Assembly (NCBI GenBank): GCA_037721215.1
Contig: JBBJNV010000003.1
Location: forward strand, 1 to 55,645
DNA length: 55,645 nucleotides
From: Gemmatimonadaceae bacterium
Lineage (GTDB): Bacteria > Gemmatimonadota > Gemmatimonadetes > Gemmatimonadales > Gemmatimonadaceae
Direction of reading: 5' to 3'
Of the stretch, positions 1-9,538 are shown in pieces. Position 1 is the stretch's first letter. Each line of letters opens with the position of its first letter. The notes under the pieces were generated by a model. It ran no database searches. It saw nothing but the letters and a program-made list of their open reading frames with translations, and was not told the DNA's origin. Both the position numbers and the translations under genes were made by a program.

Positions 1-55
<55 letters not shown>

Positions 56-234
56 CTGTGTGGGACAATACTTAGGCAGGCAAGGCGCAGCTGGTCGCGC
101 GACCTCGCTCGGGAGTATGTGCGGGAGTCAGCTGCGATAGGCCGCGCCTTTCGCCTCGTCCTAGATCAGAAGTGCATTGGTACCGTGCATCGTCGTAAAC
201 GCGGAGAGATCGGAGATCGCCACCGGCAGGCGCA

Positions 235-1041
235 TCAGGACTGCTGCCCGCCACCATCAATCCGAAGCCTCTGCACGTCCGCGCGCAAGCCAGCAATCTC
301 GATCCGCAATGCCTCGAGGGTTGCCTGTCCGGCGATCTCGGCATCGTCGCGTCCGGCGTCGGTGCCGATGAAGAACGAGGCAAGTGCGGCGGTGACGTAA
401 CCGAACACCGCAAACGCATAGAGGCCGAGGAGAAGGCAGAGGATCCGCCCGGCCCCTGTCCGAGGCCAGTAGTCGGTCCCCATCGTCGTCATGATGGTCC
501 CTGTCCACCATAGGGCGGTCGCGAAATCCGGGAGCGCCTGACCATCCGGAAGCTCCCGCTCGAAAGCGTACAGGCCCGCGGCACCGAGCAGTGTCACGAT
601 CAGCGTCAGCGTGACGATGTACCCGAGACCGCGTCGGCTCATGGTGCGCGCGAGTGCGTGCATGGTTCGGTTGAGGGAACCGATGACCCGGATAAGCCGG
701 AGGCCCCGGGCCGCCGGCGCGAATCGTACGACTCTGGCCACGCGCGCAATCCGGAGCACACGAAGCGCGGGAACCAGCAGTGAGAGCGCCGTAAGCCAGT
801 TCTGTCGCAGGTATTGCATCCTGTCTGGCGCGAGCCCGAACCGAAGCGCGAAGTCGAGAATGAACATAATCCAGATGGCCGTGGACAGCAGCGAGAGCAT
901 GGACGACAGGCCGCGGGTGAGCTCGAGCACCAGGAGGGCGAGCCAGAGCAGGCCGAGCAGCTGCATCGGCCGTTCGAGCCACGATTCGAGGCCTGCGAGC
1001 ACTTCCCATCGCTCCCTCCGATCCTCGGTATTCAGCGTCAT
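235..1041 (-). CDS. Voltage-gated-like ion channel (6TM, K+ channel family)
   Basis: A 268-residue inner-membrane cation channel. An S1-S4-like part holds a charged helix with arginines about every third residue (R94, R97, R100, R103, R106 and on to R118), as in S4 voltage sensors. It is followed by S5, a pore loop and S6. The pore helix starts WWTGTIMTT, but the filter reads TTMGTDYWP (about 185-193) instead of the potassium signature TVGYGD, so ion selectivity is uncertain. The C-terminus (about 235-260) is a short hydrophilic helix that may be a coiled coil. The start codon overlaps the stop of the DUF2254 gene by four bases (ATGA, 1038-1041), so the two are probably translationally coupled. 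Confidence 0.85.
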   Translation of the reverse strand: MTLNTEDRRERWEVLAGLESWLERPMQLLGLLWLALLVLELTRGLSSMLSLLSTAIWIMFILDFALRFGLAPDRMQYLRQNWLTALSLLVPALRVLRIARVARVVRFAPAARGLRLIRVIGSLNRTMHALARTMSRRGLGYIVTLTLIVTLLGAAGLYAFERELPDGQALPDFATALWWTGTIMTTMGTDYWPRTGAGRILCLLLGLYAFAVFGYVTAALASFFIGTDAGRDDAEIAGQATLEALRIEIAGLRADVQRLRIDGGGQQS

Positions 1042-2495
1042 GTGATCTCCCCGGATCGCTTCGTGCCGGTCGGCGCGACCCCGGTCAGCGCCGAGCTGTT
1101 TCGGGAGCGCTGATTGTCCACGCCGTGCGGCGTCCGAGCGTCCGCGAGGAGCAGTGCCTGATGCGCCGCCGCGATACGGGTGGCGAGCGAGGTTTTGTCT
1201 TCCTCCGACTGAACACTCTGGCGAATCGCCGTGTTGAGATGCTCGAGGTGCCGCGCGAGATGACGCCGGCGAGCCGGCGCGCTCGCATGGAGTGCGGTGA
1301 TGGCGATGGCGTCGATGAGGCCTCCGAGGACCGTGACATTACCGCCCGCGTTCCGTCGCACATCATCGAGGGCGAGTCCCAGCAGATCGGCGAATGTGGG
1401 GTCGCTCGTGATAACCGCGTGGGCCGCCCCGATCGGCGCGAGGCTCGTCGACGCCGCTGCAGGAGCGACCTGCCGGCGAGCGAGCCGGACGAGGAGAGCG
1501 GAGAGATGATCGACGCAAGTGACCGCCGTCGTGGTGTCGTTGATGCCGGGAGAGAGTGCCCTGAGCGCAATGTCGACGATCTGGAGGATTCCGAATGCCG
1601 GGTCCTGTTCGACGGTGCGATAATTGTCGATCCTGAAGAAATCATTGATCAGCTCGGTCAGACACTCATGGCTGTCGCCGTCCTCCGGATCTCTGTTCCC
1701 GGCAGGCACACGGGCCACGGTAACGAGCGGGTGGTTCTCGATGGCGAAGGTACCGACGGACCGCTCCACGCGGATGATCATCGCGCGCGACAGCGCGCAT
1801 GTGGCGAGGCCGTCGACGTCGACACTCTGGACGTACCCTGTTCTCAACGCGGGAACGGGACGCCAGTCGTCGTTCGCGATCCGCACGCCGGCACCGCCGG
1901 GAACGGGATCGTCCTCGCCGTGCGCGAGCTCGACGGGGAACACGGTGTCGATCGCCATCTCGGTCGTGCGGCGCACGCGTGCGAGGATCGTCGACGCCTG
2001 GAGTCCGCTCGCCGTGTGGTGAATGAAGAAGACAAGGACCCCGACGCCGACGAGCGCCAGCAGGAATCCGCCGAGCACGGCGATCGGTGGCACGAATGCG
2101 CCCTCGTCGCCGCCCCGGATGGTCCTCAGGACGACGAGGCAATACGCGAAGATGCCGACGAATGTACCAAGGACGACCTGACTGCTTCGATCTCCCATGA
2201 ACGTGCGGAGAACGCGCGGGGTGTACTGCGAAGACGCCTGGGCGAGGGCGGCGATCGTGAGGGAAAACGCGACGCCGGCGACCGTGATGATAGATCCCGC
2301 AATGGTCGAGAGCATGCCCCGAGCGCCGTCTGCGCCCGCGCCGAAGAGCCGCGGCATCCGAGCCACCGTCGCGACATCGACATGCACGGAAAGCTCGATG
2401 AGGACGACCGCGAGGGCGACCGATCCGGCGACCATCGCACTCGGTATGAACCAGAGACTGCCCAGGAGAGTCAACCACAGCTGACGCGCTTTCAT
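1038..2495 (-). CDS. DUF2254 family membrane protein
   Basis: A 485-residue predicted inner-membrane protein of the DUF2254 family, function unknown. The N-terminal half has about four hydrophobic segments (near residues 10-35, 60-90, 110-130 and 140-160), followed by a long soluble C-terminal part. I start it at the ATG giving MKARQLW because the hydrophobic family N-terminus begins there; the frame stays open for 79 more codons upstream, but those residues are unlike a protein. It forms an operon with the downstream channel (ATGA overlap) and is divergent from nhaA across a 254-base gap, suggesting a shared role in ion or membrane-potential balance. That role is inferred from neighbours only. 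Confidence 0.8.
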   Translation of the reverse strand: MKARQLWLTLLGSLWFIPSAMVAGSVALAVVLIELSVHVDVATVARMPRLFGAGADGARGMLSTIAGSIITVAGVAFSLTIAALAQASSQYTPRVLRTFMGDRSSQVVLGTFVGIFAYCLVVLRTIRGGDEGAFVPPIAVLGGFLLALVGVGVLVFFIHHTASGLQASTILARVRRTTEMAIDTVFPVELAHGEDDPVPGGAGVRIANDDWRPVPALRTGYVQSVDVDGLATCALSRAMIIRVERSVGTFAIENHPLVTVARVPAGNRDPEDGDSHECLTELINDFFRIDNYRTVEQDPAFGILQIVDIALRALSPGINDTTTAVTCVDHLSALLVRLARRQVAPAAASTSLAPIGAAHAVITSDPTFADLLGLALDDVRRNAGGNVTVLGGLIDAIAITALHASAPARRRHLARHLEHLNTAIRQSVQSEEDKTSLATRIAAAHQALLLADARTPHGVDNQRSRNSSALTGVAPTGTKRSGEIT

Positions 2496-2749
2496 GTGAG
2501 GCGGTCGCGAACGTGCATTGTCAAGTGTATCTCTGTCGAGGGGAGTTCCCTCAACGGGCAGTTCGTGTGCCTGGCAGTGACGGCGTGAGCCGACTCGACC
2601 ATTCCCGGATGGCGGACAGGCTCCCGGTATGCGACAATGCAGGGAACCCGCTGGCGGCACGCGAATGGTGCAGCCCGAGCCCACAGACAAGCGCACCCGT
2701 CCGGACCTCGCATGGCCCATCCGACGGATCATCGCGGAACCCCGATCTC

Positions 2750-4109
2750 ATGAGCACCTCGACTGCATCTTCCGCGGCACCTCCACTGGCCGAGCGAGTG
2801 TTGCGGCCCTTCCAGCAGTTCGCCAAAACGGAATCGTCAGGGGGCATCGTCCTCATGGTGTGTACGGCGCTGGCGCTCGCATGGGCCAACTCGCCGTGGT
2901 CCGAGAGCTATTTCCACCTGTGGGAGCAACCGCTCACGATCGGCACGAAGGGGTTCGGGCTCACCGAGACCCTACATCGCTGGATCAATGACGGCCTCAT
3001 GGCGGTGTTCTTCTTCCTCGTCGGGCTCGAGATCAAGCGCGAGATGCTCGTTGGCGAACTGGCGACGGTGCGGAAGGCGGCACTGCCGATTGCCGGTGCG
3101 ATCGGCGGAATGATCGTGCCGGCTGCCCTTTATATGGTGTTCAATCGGGGCGGTCCCGGCGCATCCGGGTGGGCAATTCCGATGGCGACGGACATAGCGT
3201 TTGCGCTCGGGGTGCTCGCGCTGCTCGGCTCACGGGTGCCCGCCTCGCTCAAGGTCTTCCTCGCCGCACTGGCTATCGCCGACGACATCGGAGCCGTGCT
3301 CGTCATCGCCTTCTTCTATACGAGCGATCTCTCGCTGACCAGCCTGGGGGTTGCCGCGGGTGTGCTGGCGCTTCTCTTTGCGTGCGGCTCGGCCGGCGTT
3401 CGCCGGCCCGGAGTGTACGCGGTTCTCGGCGTCATATTGTGGATCGCGATGCTTAAGTCGGGCATCCACGCGACTGTCGCTGGCGTGCTCCTCGCGATGA
3501 CCATCCCGGCGCGGACGCGCATCGACGAGGACGAGTTCGTGCGTAGCGCACGGGCGAGTCTCCGTGATTTCGAGCAGGCGTGCGGTCCGGGGACGACGGT
3601 ACTGTCGAATCACGACCAGCAGGAGGCGATCCATGCACTGGAGACCGCGTGCGAGGAGGTACAGGCGCCACTGCTGAAGGTGGAGCACAAGCTGCACAGT
3701 CTCGTCGCGTACGGAATCATGCCGCTGTTCGCGTTCGCCAACGCGGGAATACGTGTCGGTGCCGAGCTGGTGGCCGCTCTCTCTCTCTCTCCCGGTTCTT
3801 TTCGGGGTGCTCGTGGGACTTGTCGTTGGCAAGCCGCTCGGTATCACGCTGCTCTCCTGGGCCTCGGTGCGTGCGGGGCTCGCCGAAGCGCCAGCAGCGG
3901 CGAGTTGGCGAGCGCTGCACGGGGTGAGCTGGCTCGGCGGCATCGGCTTCACAATGTCGCTGTTCATCGCCACGCTCGCGTTCGGGAGGGGGCCGCTCCT
4001 CGAGTCAGCGAAGGTGGGTATCCTGGGCGCTTCGGTGATAGCCGGCGTCGCGGGATGGGTGTTGCTTCGTGGCGGCGCGCGTCAGGATCAGGAAAGTGTG
4101 GCCATGTAG
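2750..4109 (+). CDS. nhaA: Na+/H+ antiporter NhaA, frameshifted at a CT repeat
   Basis: NhaA exchanges sodium for protons across the inner membrane. From the ATG at 2750 (MSTSTAS), the family N-terminus, the paired aspartates of ALAIADDIGAV (about 178-179, equivalent to E. coli Asp163/Asp164) and the GIHATVAGV helix all read in one frame as far as 3776. After a (CT)7 tract at 3777-3790 the family C-terminus (GKPLGI, GIGFTMSLFIATLAFG) reads in the frame one base further on and stops at 4109. In the first frame the protein would instead run to 4228 with an unrelated tail and lose its last transmembrane helices. One more CT unit, or two fewer, restores a full protein. The gene is otherwise undecayed, so this is either repeat slippage or a sequence error. 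Confidence 0.9.
3777..3790 (+). repeat. (CT)7 dinucleotide tract inside nhaA
   Basis: Seven uninterrupted CT units lie at the exact point where nhaA changes frame. Upstream codons start at positions congruent with 3776 and downstream family-like codons at positions congruent with 3777. With eight units the reading would be Ala-Leu-Ser-Leu-Ser-Leu-Pro-Val, joining the two halves without loss. Confidence 0.9.
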
Positions 4110-4554
4110 ACTGCGTCTGCCGCGAGTGCGGAGGAGCCGCAAATGGAACCCGATGCCTGAGGAAGAGGAGCAAGCAGGTCGAGGACAGGGAGGAAGTAAG
4201 AAGGCAAGGAGCGCTGTCCTCCCACTAGTAACCGCTCAGTGAGATTGCTGCGTTTGAAACAAGATGCGGATCACATCGGATGTGTTTACTCGGCCCGATG
4301 GACATGGACTATCTGTCTCGAAGCAACTTGCCCACTCCGGGCGAGAAAGTTGCAACGCTCCTGCTGGCGCCCATTCCGAATCAAGATCAAACATGCGATC
4401 GCGTGATATTCCAATCCTGAGACATTCCAGACTGCTGTCCACCGAGCGTTTATGTCCCTGACGGGTTCGGGGTTTTTCTCCGGGATGTTCGTGATACTGA
4501 CACACCCGTCGCTGGCGGTTTCCCTGGCTGCATCGCACGTGACAATTTCCTGTG
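4110..4554 (+). other. Intergenic gap, no supported gene
   Basis: About 445 bases between nhaA and the histidine kinase. Short open frames on both strands have unconvincing composition. The only structure seen is an 8-base inverted repeat, GAGGACAG (4181-4188) with CTGTCCTC (4214-4221), separated by 25 bases. It might form a weak terminator hairpin after nhaA but has no T-run. Confidence 0.5.
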
Positions 4555-6708
4555 ATGCCTCGATTACCTGACGGGTGTCTTCGGGACCTCGAGTCGCTGC
4601 TCAAGCTCGTCGGGCAGCAGGCGCCCGGCGTACCCTCAATTCTGCTGGCAGAGGGTGAACGGTTATGGCATGGTGTCGCTTCAGCGCTTCCTGATGATTT
4701 GCTGGGCGCGATCGACGGTCTTATGGTGGCTGAAGGGGCGGGGTCGTGTGGAACTGCTGCACATCGCCGTGAACCCGTCATCACTGCCGACATCGCCACT
4801 GATCCTCTCTGGACTGACCTCCGTGAGCTTGCTCGCGCACACAGGCTGGCGGCATGCTGGTCGATGCCGATCTTGGGGACGAAGACTCAGGTGCTTGGAA
4901 CATTCGCAACGTACCTTGACCAGCCGCGGCGCCCGAGCGACGACGAGATGCAGCGGATCGAGATCGCCGCGAATCTTGCGGGCGCTATCATCGAGCGATC
5001 GCTTGCCACCCAGGCATTGGACCTCGAGCAGACGCGATTGTCCGACATCTTCCGGCAGGCGCCTGCATTCATGGCTGTACTTCGCGGGCCGGATTTGGTG
5101 TTCGAGCTGGCGAATACTGCCTTTTACCAGCTCGTGGGCGATCGTGAGGTGATCGGCAAGTCGCTCAGGGAGGCGTTTCCGGAGTTGCGCGGGCAGGGAT
5201 TCGAAGAGCTGCTTGTTGAAGTACTCGAGACGGGCGTTCCATTCGTCGGTCGTGAAGTGCCGGCAATGCTCGTCCGCTCACCCGGCGCGTCCCCCGAAGA
5301 GCGGTTCGTCGATTTTGTCTACGTGCCCATTGTCGATGCCGACGGATCCCGTTCGGGGGTCGTGACCCACGGCACAGACGTAACCGACCATGTGTTGGCC
5401 CGCCGCGATGTGGAACGAGTTCTCGCAGAGAGTGAAAAGATTCGCGGAGAACTTGCGACTGCAAACAACCAGCTCGAGGAACAGCAGGTCGAGCTTGAAC
5501 TCGCCAACCAGCAGCTCCAGGACAACGCGGCGGAGCTCGAGTCCCAGACAGAGGAGTTACAGGCAACCGCCGCACAGCTCGAGGAACGCACCGAAGAGGC
5601 TGACCGCGCTCGCGTGGCTGTTACGGCACGCGAGCATGAAATTCGGACGCTGGCCGATGCCATACCGACTCTCGCATGGACTGCACGGCCGGACGGTTTT
5701 ATCGACTGGTATAACGCGAGATGGTACGAGTATACGGGAACGACGCCCGACCAGATGGCGGGGTGGGGATGGCAGTCCGTGCATGATCCCGACTTACTGC
5801 CAGGGGTGCTGGAGCAATGGCGTAAAGCCATCGATAGTGGGGCATCCACGGAAATGACGTTCCCGCTGCGTGGCAACGACGGACAATTCCGTCGTTTTCT
5901 GACGCGTATCACGCCGTTAAAAGACGGGGATGGGCGGGTGATGCGCTGGTTCGGGACGAACACCGATGTCGAAGCAGAGCGTACGGCAAGGGAGGCGGCC
6001 GAGCGGGCCAATCAGGCAAAGACCGATTTCCTGGCGACGATGAGTCATGAGCTGCGCACGCCGCTGAACGCGATTGGCGGGTATGCGGAACTGCTCGATC
6101 TTGGCATCCATGGCCCCGTGACCGGACCGCAGAGAGAGGCGATCAGCCGGATTCAGCGCAGTCAGCGCCACCTTCTCGGTCTGATCAACGATGTCCTCAA
6201 CTTCGCGAAGCTTGCGGCGGGACACATCGAGTATCACATCACCGATGTTCCGGTGCAGGACGCATTCGATGCCATCGAACCACTGGTTGCACCGCAGCTC
6301 AGCGCGAAATCACTGCGGTTTATAAGGGGTTCGTGCGCGAGCGGTGAAGCAGCTTCGATGACGGTCCGCGCCGATTCGGACAAGTTGCAGCAAATCCTCG
6401 TCAACCTTCTTTCCAACGCGATCAAATTCACGCTTCCCGGCGGCTCGGTGAGACTTTACTGTGGACACGAAGGTGACACGGTTCTGATCTCTGTCCAGGA
6501 CACCGGCATTGGCATCCCCAGTGATCGCGTCGACCAGGTTTTCGCTCCCTTCGTGCAGGTCGACCGTCGTCTGAATGCGCCGCACGAGGGCACGGGGCTG
6601 GGGCTGTCGATCAGCCGTGATCTGGCACGGGGGATGGCCGGGGATCTGACGGTGAAGAGCGAAGTGGATGTCGGCAGCACATTTACGCTGGCATTGCCAC
6701 GTGCCTGA
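4555..6708 (+). CDS. GAF/PAS sensor histidine kinase
   Basis: A soluble, probably cytoplasmic sensor kinase of 717 residues. In order: a GAF domain (about 10-160, with GSCGTAAHRREPV and CWSMPILG), a first PAS (about 175-290), a glutamine/glutamate-rich coiled coil (about 295-365), a second PAS (about 368-480, with WYEYTGTTPDQMAG), a HisKA domain with the phospho-accepting histidine in TMSHELRTPLNA (about 498), and a HATPase domain with N-box NLLSNAIKF, G1 DTGIGIP, F-box and G2 GTGLGLS. No receiver domain and no membrane segment. No partner response regulator lies nearby, so it is an orphan kinase. A GTG directly before the ATG could also serve as start; a stop lies four codons upstream of it, and no clear ribosome binding site is visible. 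Confidence 0.92.
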   Translation: MPRLPDGCLRDLESLLKLVGQQAPGVPSILLAEGERLWHGVASALPDDLLGAIDGLMVAEGAGSCGTAAHRREPVITADIATDPLWTDLRELARAHRLAACWSMPILGTKTQVLGTFATYLDQPRRPSDDEMQRIEIAANLAGAIIERSLATQALDLEQTRLSDIFRQAPAFMAVLRGPDLVFELANTAFYQLVGDREVIGKSLREAFPELRGQGFEELLVEVLETGVPFVGREVPAMLVRSPGASPEERFVDFVYVPIVDADGSRSGVVTHGTDVTDHVLARRDVERVLAESEKIRGELATANNQLEEQQVELELANQQLQDNAAELESQTEELQATAAQLEERTEEADRARVAVTAREHEIRTLADAIPTLAWTARPDGFIDWYNARWYEYTGTTPDQMAGWGWQSVHDPDLLPGVLEQWRKAIDSGASTEMTFPLRGNDGQFRRFLTRITPLKDGDGRVMRWFGTNTDVEAERTAREAAERANQAKTDFLATMSHELRTPLNAIGGYAELLDLGIHGPVTGPQREAISRIQRSQRHLLGLINDVLNFAKLAAGHIEYHITDVPVQDAFDAIEPLVAPQLSAKSLRFIRGSCASGEAASMTVRADSDKLQQILVNLLSNAIKFTLPGGSVRLYCGHEGDTVLISVQDTGIGIPSDRVDQVFAPFVQVDRRLNAPHEGTGLGLSISRDLARGMAGDLTVKSEVDVGSTFTLALPRA

Positions 6709-6719
6709 CAGACGGATGC

Positions 6720-8195
6720 CTACTGTCGATATTTCGCGGCCAGCGCTTCGAGCTCCTTGTCAATCTCGCTACGCGAAATCCACCGACCCTTCACCATCAC
6801 ACCGGCGCGGTCAGCCAGGTTTTTCACGTTCACAAGCGGGTTGGAGTTGAGCAGTACGAGATCCGCTCTGCTACCCGGGGTGACGGTGCCGAAGTTTCCA
6901 TCCAGCTTCAGGTCCTGTGCGACGTAGCGTCCAACGTTCCTCGATCCTGACTCGAGCACCTGCGCCGGGGTAAGGCCGGACTCGATCGCTACCTGTAGTT
7001 CTCGATGAAGTGCGAAGCCGGGAACGTTGAACATCTGTGGTGAGTCGGTTCCCATGAGAAGCAGCGCACCCTCGTCAGCGAGGGCTTTGAGCATTTTCCG
7101 GCGCAGACGAATGTGAAGCGCGGCATCAGCCGGGGCGACGCCGTTCCGCTCGTTTGCGATTCCACGTTGATTCTTCTGACTGATCCAGCTCGCTACCCAC
7201 TGTTTCGGAGCGTATTTCATCTCCTCGCGCCGGGCCCATTCCTCGGAGGAGCCAGGGGCCCAGAAACTCTCCCACAGGAACATCGTCGGCACGTTCCACG
7301 TACCGCTCTGCCTCGTTTGCCGCGCGAGCTGTCGGATTCGTTCATCTGTCACCGAGCGCCAGACCGCAGGCAGATTCACTGTACTGCCCGGGGTCATCAT
7401 CAGCCGCTTCATGTCGTCGGACGCGGCGGCTTCGATATAACCATCCAGGTGGTCGATTGTGGATTGCTTCGTATTGAGGATGTGTTCGACTCCAATCTGC
7501 GCGGAAACGTGGCCACCCCAGGTAATGCCGACTTGCCGGGCGACAGTCACTATAGAATCGTAAGCCTGACGGTTGAGGCCCGGATGAATTTTGAGTAAAT
7601 CATACCCGGCGAGCTTGTGAGCGCGGACAAGTCTGGCGGCGACTGCGCCTGTGGGCGCACTCTGGCCGTTTAGAGAGGGTGCGGCGACGAACATCGTCGG
7701 ACCAAGGACTTCACCGCGAGCCATTCTGTCGCGAAGAACGAGCTGGTTCGGCGCGCCGAGCATTGCGCGGATTGTGGTGATGCCATTGGCGACGTAAAGG
7801 AACATGATGTCGCGGTTGAGGCTCTCAGCGTTCGCGGACTGCGGGCCCTGCACATGGGCGTGCATCTCGGCGAGCCCCGGCATCAGAAATTTCCCGCGTC
7901 CATCGATGTGGAGCGCGTCTTTCGGGATGGCGGCGCGGCGTGACGATCCGACGGAAATGATACGTCCGTCGCGTACGATCACCGTCTGATCGGGAACCGC
8001 GCCCGGTCGATTCATGGGAAGTACCGTCACATTCAAAAATGCGATCGCCCGGGACGCGATAGCGGCCGGTCGCGAGGAACTTTCTGCCGGCGGGCGCCCA
8101 TCGGCATCACGCAACGCGGGCGCCAGGAGTGCCACCACCGCTGTCAAAGCGGTCAGCGAGAATATCCGGAACCGCGTCAACTGTCTATTGGTCAT
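6720..8195 (-). CDS. Exported amidohydrolase family protein
   Basis: A 491-residue metal-dependent hydrolase of the amidohydrolase superfamily, close to the imidazolonepropionase-like / Xaa-dipeptidase branch. Residues 1-30 look like a signal peptide (RIFSLTALTAVVALLAPAL), so it should act in the periplasm or outside. The beta-sandwich opens the mature protein; metal-site motifs follow: MHAHV, LLKIHPG (candidate carbamylated lysine), GHVSAQIG, IDHLDG and LLMGTDSPQ. The C-terminus has the usual GSRADLVLLNSNPL. Substrate unknown; dipeptides with a C-terminal Arg or Lys, or cyclic amides, are typical of relatives. It converges on the kinase gene with an 11-base gap and is divergent from pfkA. 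Confidence 0.88.
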   Translation of the reverse strand: MTNRQLTRFRIFSLTALTAVVALLAPALRDADGRPPAESSSRPAAIASRAIAFLNVTVLPMNRPGAVPDQTVIVRDGRIISVGSSRRAAIPKDALHIDGRGKFLMPGLAEMHAHVQGPQSANAESLNRDIMFLYVANGITTIRAMLGAPNQLVLRDRMARGEVLGPTMFVAAPSLNGQSAPTGAVAARLVRAHKLAGYDLLKIHPGLNRQAYDSIVTVARQVGITWGGHVSAQIGVEHILNTKQSTIDHLDGYIEAAASDDMKRLMMTPGSTVNLPAVWRSVTDERIRQLARQTRQSGTWNVPTMFLWESFWAPGSSEEWARREEMKYAPKQWVASWISQKNQRGIANERNGVAPADAALHIRLRRKMLKALADEGALLLMGTDSPQMFNVPGFALHRELQVAIESGLTPAQVLESGSRNVGRYVAQDLKLDGNFGTVTPGSRADLVLLNSNPLVNVKNLADRAGVMVKGRWISRSEIDKELEALAAKYRQ

Positions 8196-8316
8196 GCGGA
8201 AAATCTATCTGAGGAACGCGGTGGATGAATCAGGTTGTCCCGGCAGCTTGTCAGCGTGAATCAGTCAGAAGTCCATAACGCTCTGCGACTTATCCCGGCC
8301 GCAGTAGATTGCGATA

Positions 8317-9396
8317 ATGCGAATCGGCCTTCTCACCGGCGGTGGAGATGCACCCGGTCTCAACGCGGTCATTCGTGCCGCTGTGTTATCGGCCGACTAT
8401 CGGGGCTGGGACGTCGTAGGCATCAGACATGGCTTTACCGGGCTCCTGGGCGCATGCGATCTGATGCCGCTGACGCGTGCGAAGGTGAGCGGAATCGCTC
8501 ACCTGGGTGGGACGATTCTGAGGACGACAAACCGGGGGAATCCTCTCTGCTTTCCAGTGCGCAATGCAGATGGAAGCACGACCGAGACGGATTGCTCGCT
8601 GGAAGTAATGGAGAACGCGCGCCAGCATGGCATCGATGCAATCATCGCCATCGGCGGAGATGGAACACTCGCGATCGCGCTGGCATTGGTCGATCAGGGA
8701 TTGAAGGTCGTCGGGGTACCGAAGACGATCGACAATGATGTCAGCGGTACGATAACGACCTTCGGGTTCGATACGGCGGTGAATACGGCAATCGACGCGC
8801 TCGACAAGCTGCACACTACGGCAGAAAGCCACGATCGGGTGATAGTGATGGAAGTCATGGGGCGGGACGCTGGCTTCATTGCGCTTCATGCTGGTGTTGC
8901 TGCGACCGCGGACGTGATTCTGATTCCCGAGATTCCGTACGATATCGACAGAGTTTGCGAGAAGATCATGGCGCGGGACAGCGCCGGCCAGAATTTTTCC
9001 ATTGTCGTAGCGGCTGAGGGTGCGCTCCCGAAACACTCTGGCCATGAAACGGCGGAGGGCTCTGGCGCTTCAAGGACGATCCGGGCCGGAAGCGTTGCCG
9101 AGCGCCTTGTAGGGGAGATTTATGCGGGGACGGGGAAGGAATGCCGGTCGCTGGTGTTGGGCCATCTCCAGCGGGGCGGAATGCCAACCGGATACGACCG
9201 TCTCCTGGCTGCACGATTCGGCGCAGCGACGGTTACAGCTATAGAGAACGAGGCCTGGGGTCAGATGGTAGCACTCCAATCGCCGCACATCGTGACCGTT
9301 CCGATCCGCGAGGTAATCAGGGATCAGAAGCGGGTCGATCTCACTCACGACGTGGTGTTGGCCGCAAGGAGCACCGGGATAAGCCTTGGCGATTAG
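8317..9396 (+). CDS. pfkA: 6-phosphofructokinase (group III type)
   Basis: Converts fructose 6-phosphate to fructose 1,6-bisphosphate in glycolysis. The 359-residue protein begins MRIGLLTGGGDAPGLNAVI, the phosphoryl-donor site, and carries IGGDGTLA (GGDG at 113-116), PKTIDND (Lys at about 136), MGRDAGFIALHAG and GHLQRGG. The glycine after GGD points to ATP, while the lysine of PKTIDND is typical of pyrophosphate-using or mixed-substrate enzymes, where E. coli PfkA has glycine. It therefore belongs to the mixed group; the donor is probably ATP but is not certain from sequence alone. Start at ATG 8317; no strong ribosome binding site. Confidence 0.95.
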   Translation: MRIGLLTGGGDAPGLNAVIRAAVLSADYRGWDVVGIRHGFTGLLGACDLMPLTRAKVSGIAHLGGTILRTTNRGNPLCFPVRNADGSTTETDCSLEVMENARQHGIDAIIAIGGDGTLAIALALVDQGLKVVGVPKTIDNDVSGTITTFGFDTAVNTAIDALDKLHTTAESHDRVIVMEVMGRDAGFIALHAGVAATADVILIPEIPYDIDRVCEKIMARDSAGQNFSIVVAAEGALPKHSGHETAEGSGASRTIRAGSVAERLVGEIYAGTGKECRSLVLGHLQRGGMPTGYDRLLAARFGAATVTAIENEAWGQMVALQSPHIVTVPIREVIRDQKRVDLTHDVVLAARSTGISLGD

Positions 9397-9523
9397 GCTG
9401 GTGAATGATTTTGTCTGTTTTCTGACGTCGGCAACGGAGGAGACGGCAAGGGTTCGCTTCATGCAATGAATCCGGCAGCAGCGATTCGTTGCGACTGAGG
9501 GAACTACACGCAATCCACACTTG

Positions 9524-9530
9524 AAGGAGG
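9524..9530 (+). promoter_or_regulatory. Strong Shine-Dalgarno (AAGGAGG) fixing the PRC-barrel start
   Basis: A full AAGGAGG lies eight bases before the ATG at 9539. It decides between that ATG and a TTG at 9521, which would place the Shine-Dalgarno inside the coding region. Such a strong site is unusual in this window and suggests high expression. Confidence 0.8.
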
Positions 9531-9538
9531 ATCAACGG

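Noticed and set aside
1125-2588. 487-codon plus-strand open frame opposite the DUF2254 gene
   Set aside because: Composition is Arg/Asp/Glu-rich without hydrophobic core, and the minus-strand frame has clear membrane helices and family features. It is a GC-rich antisense shadow.
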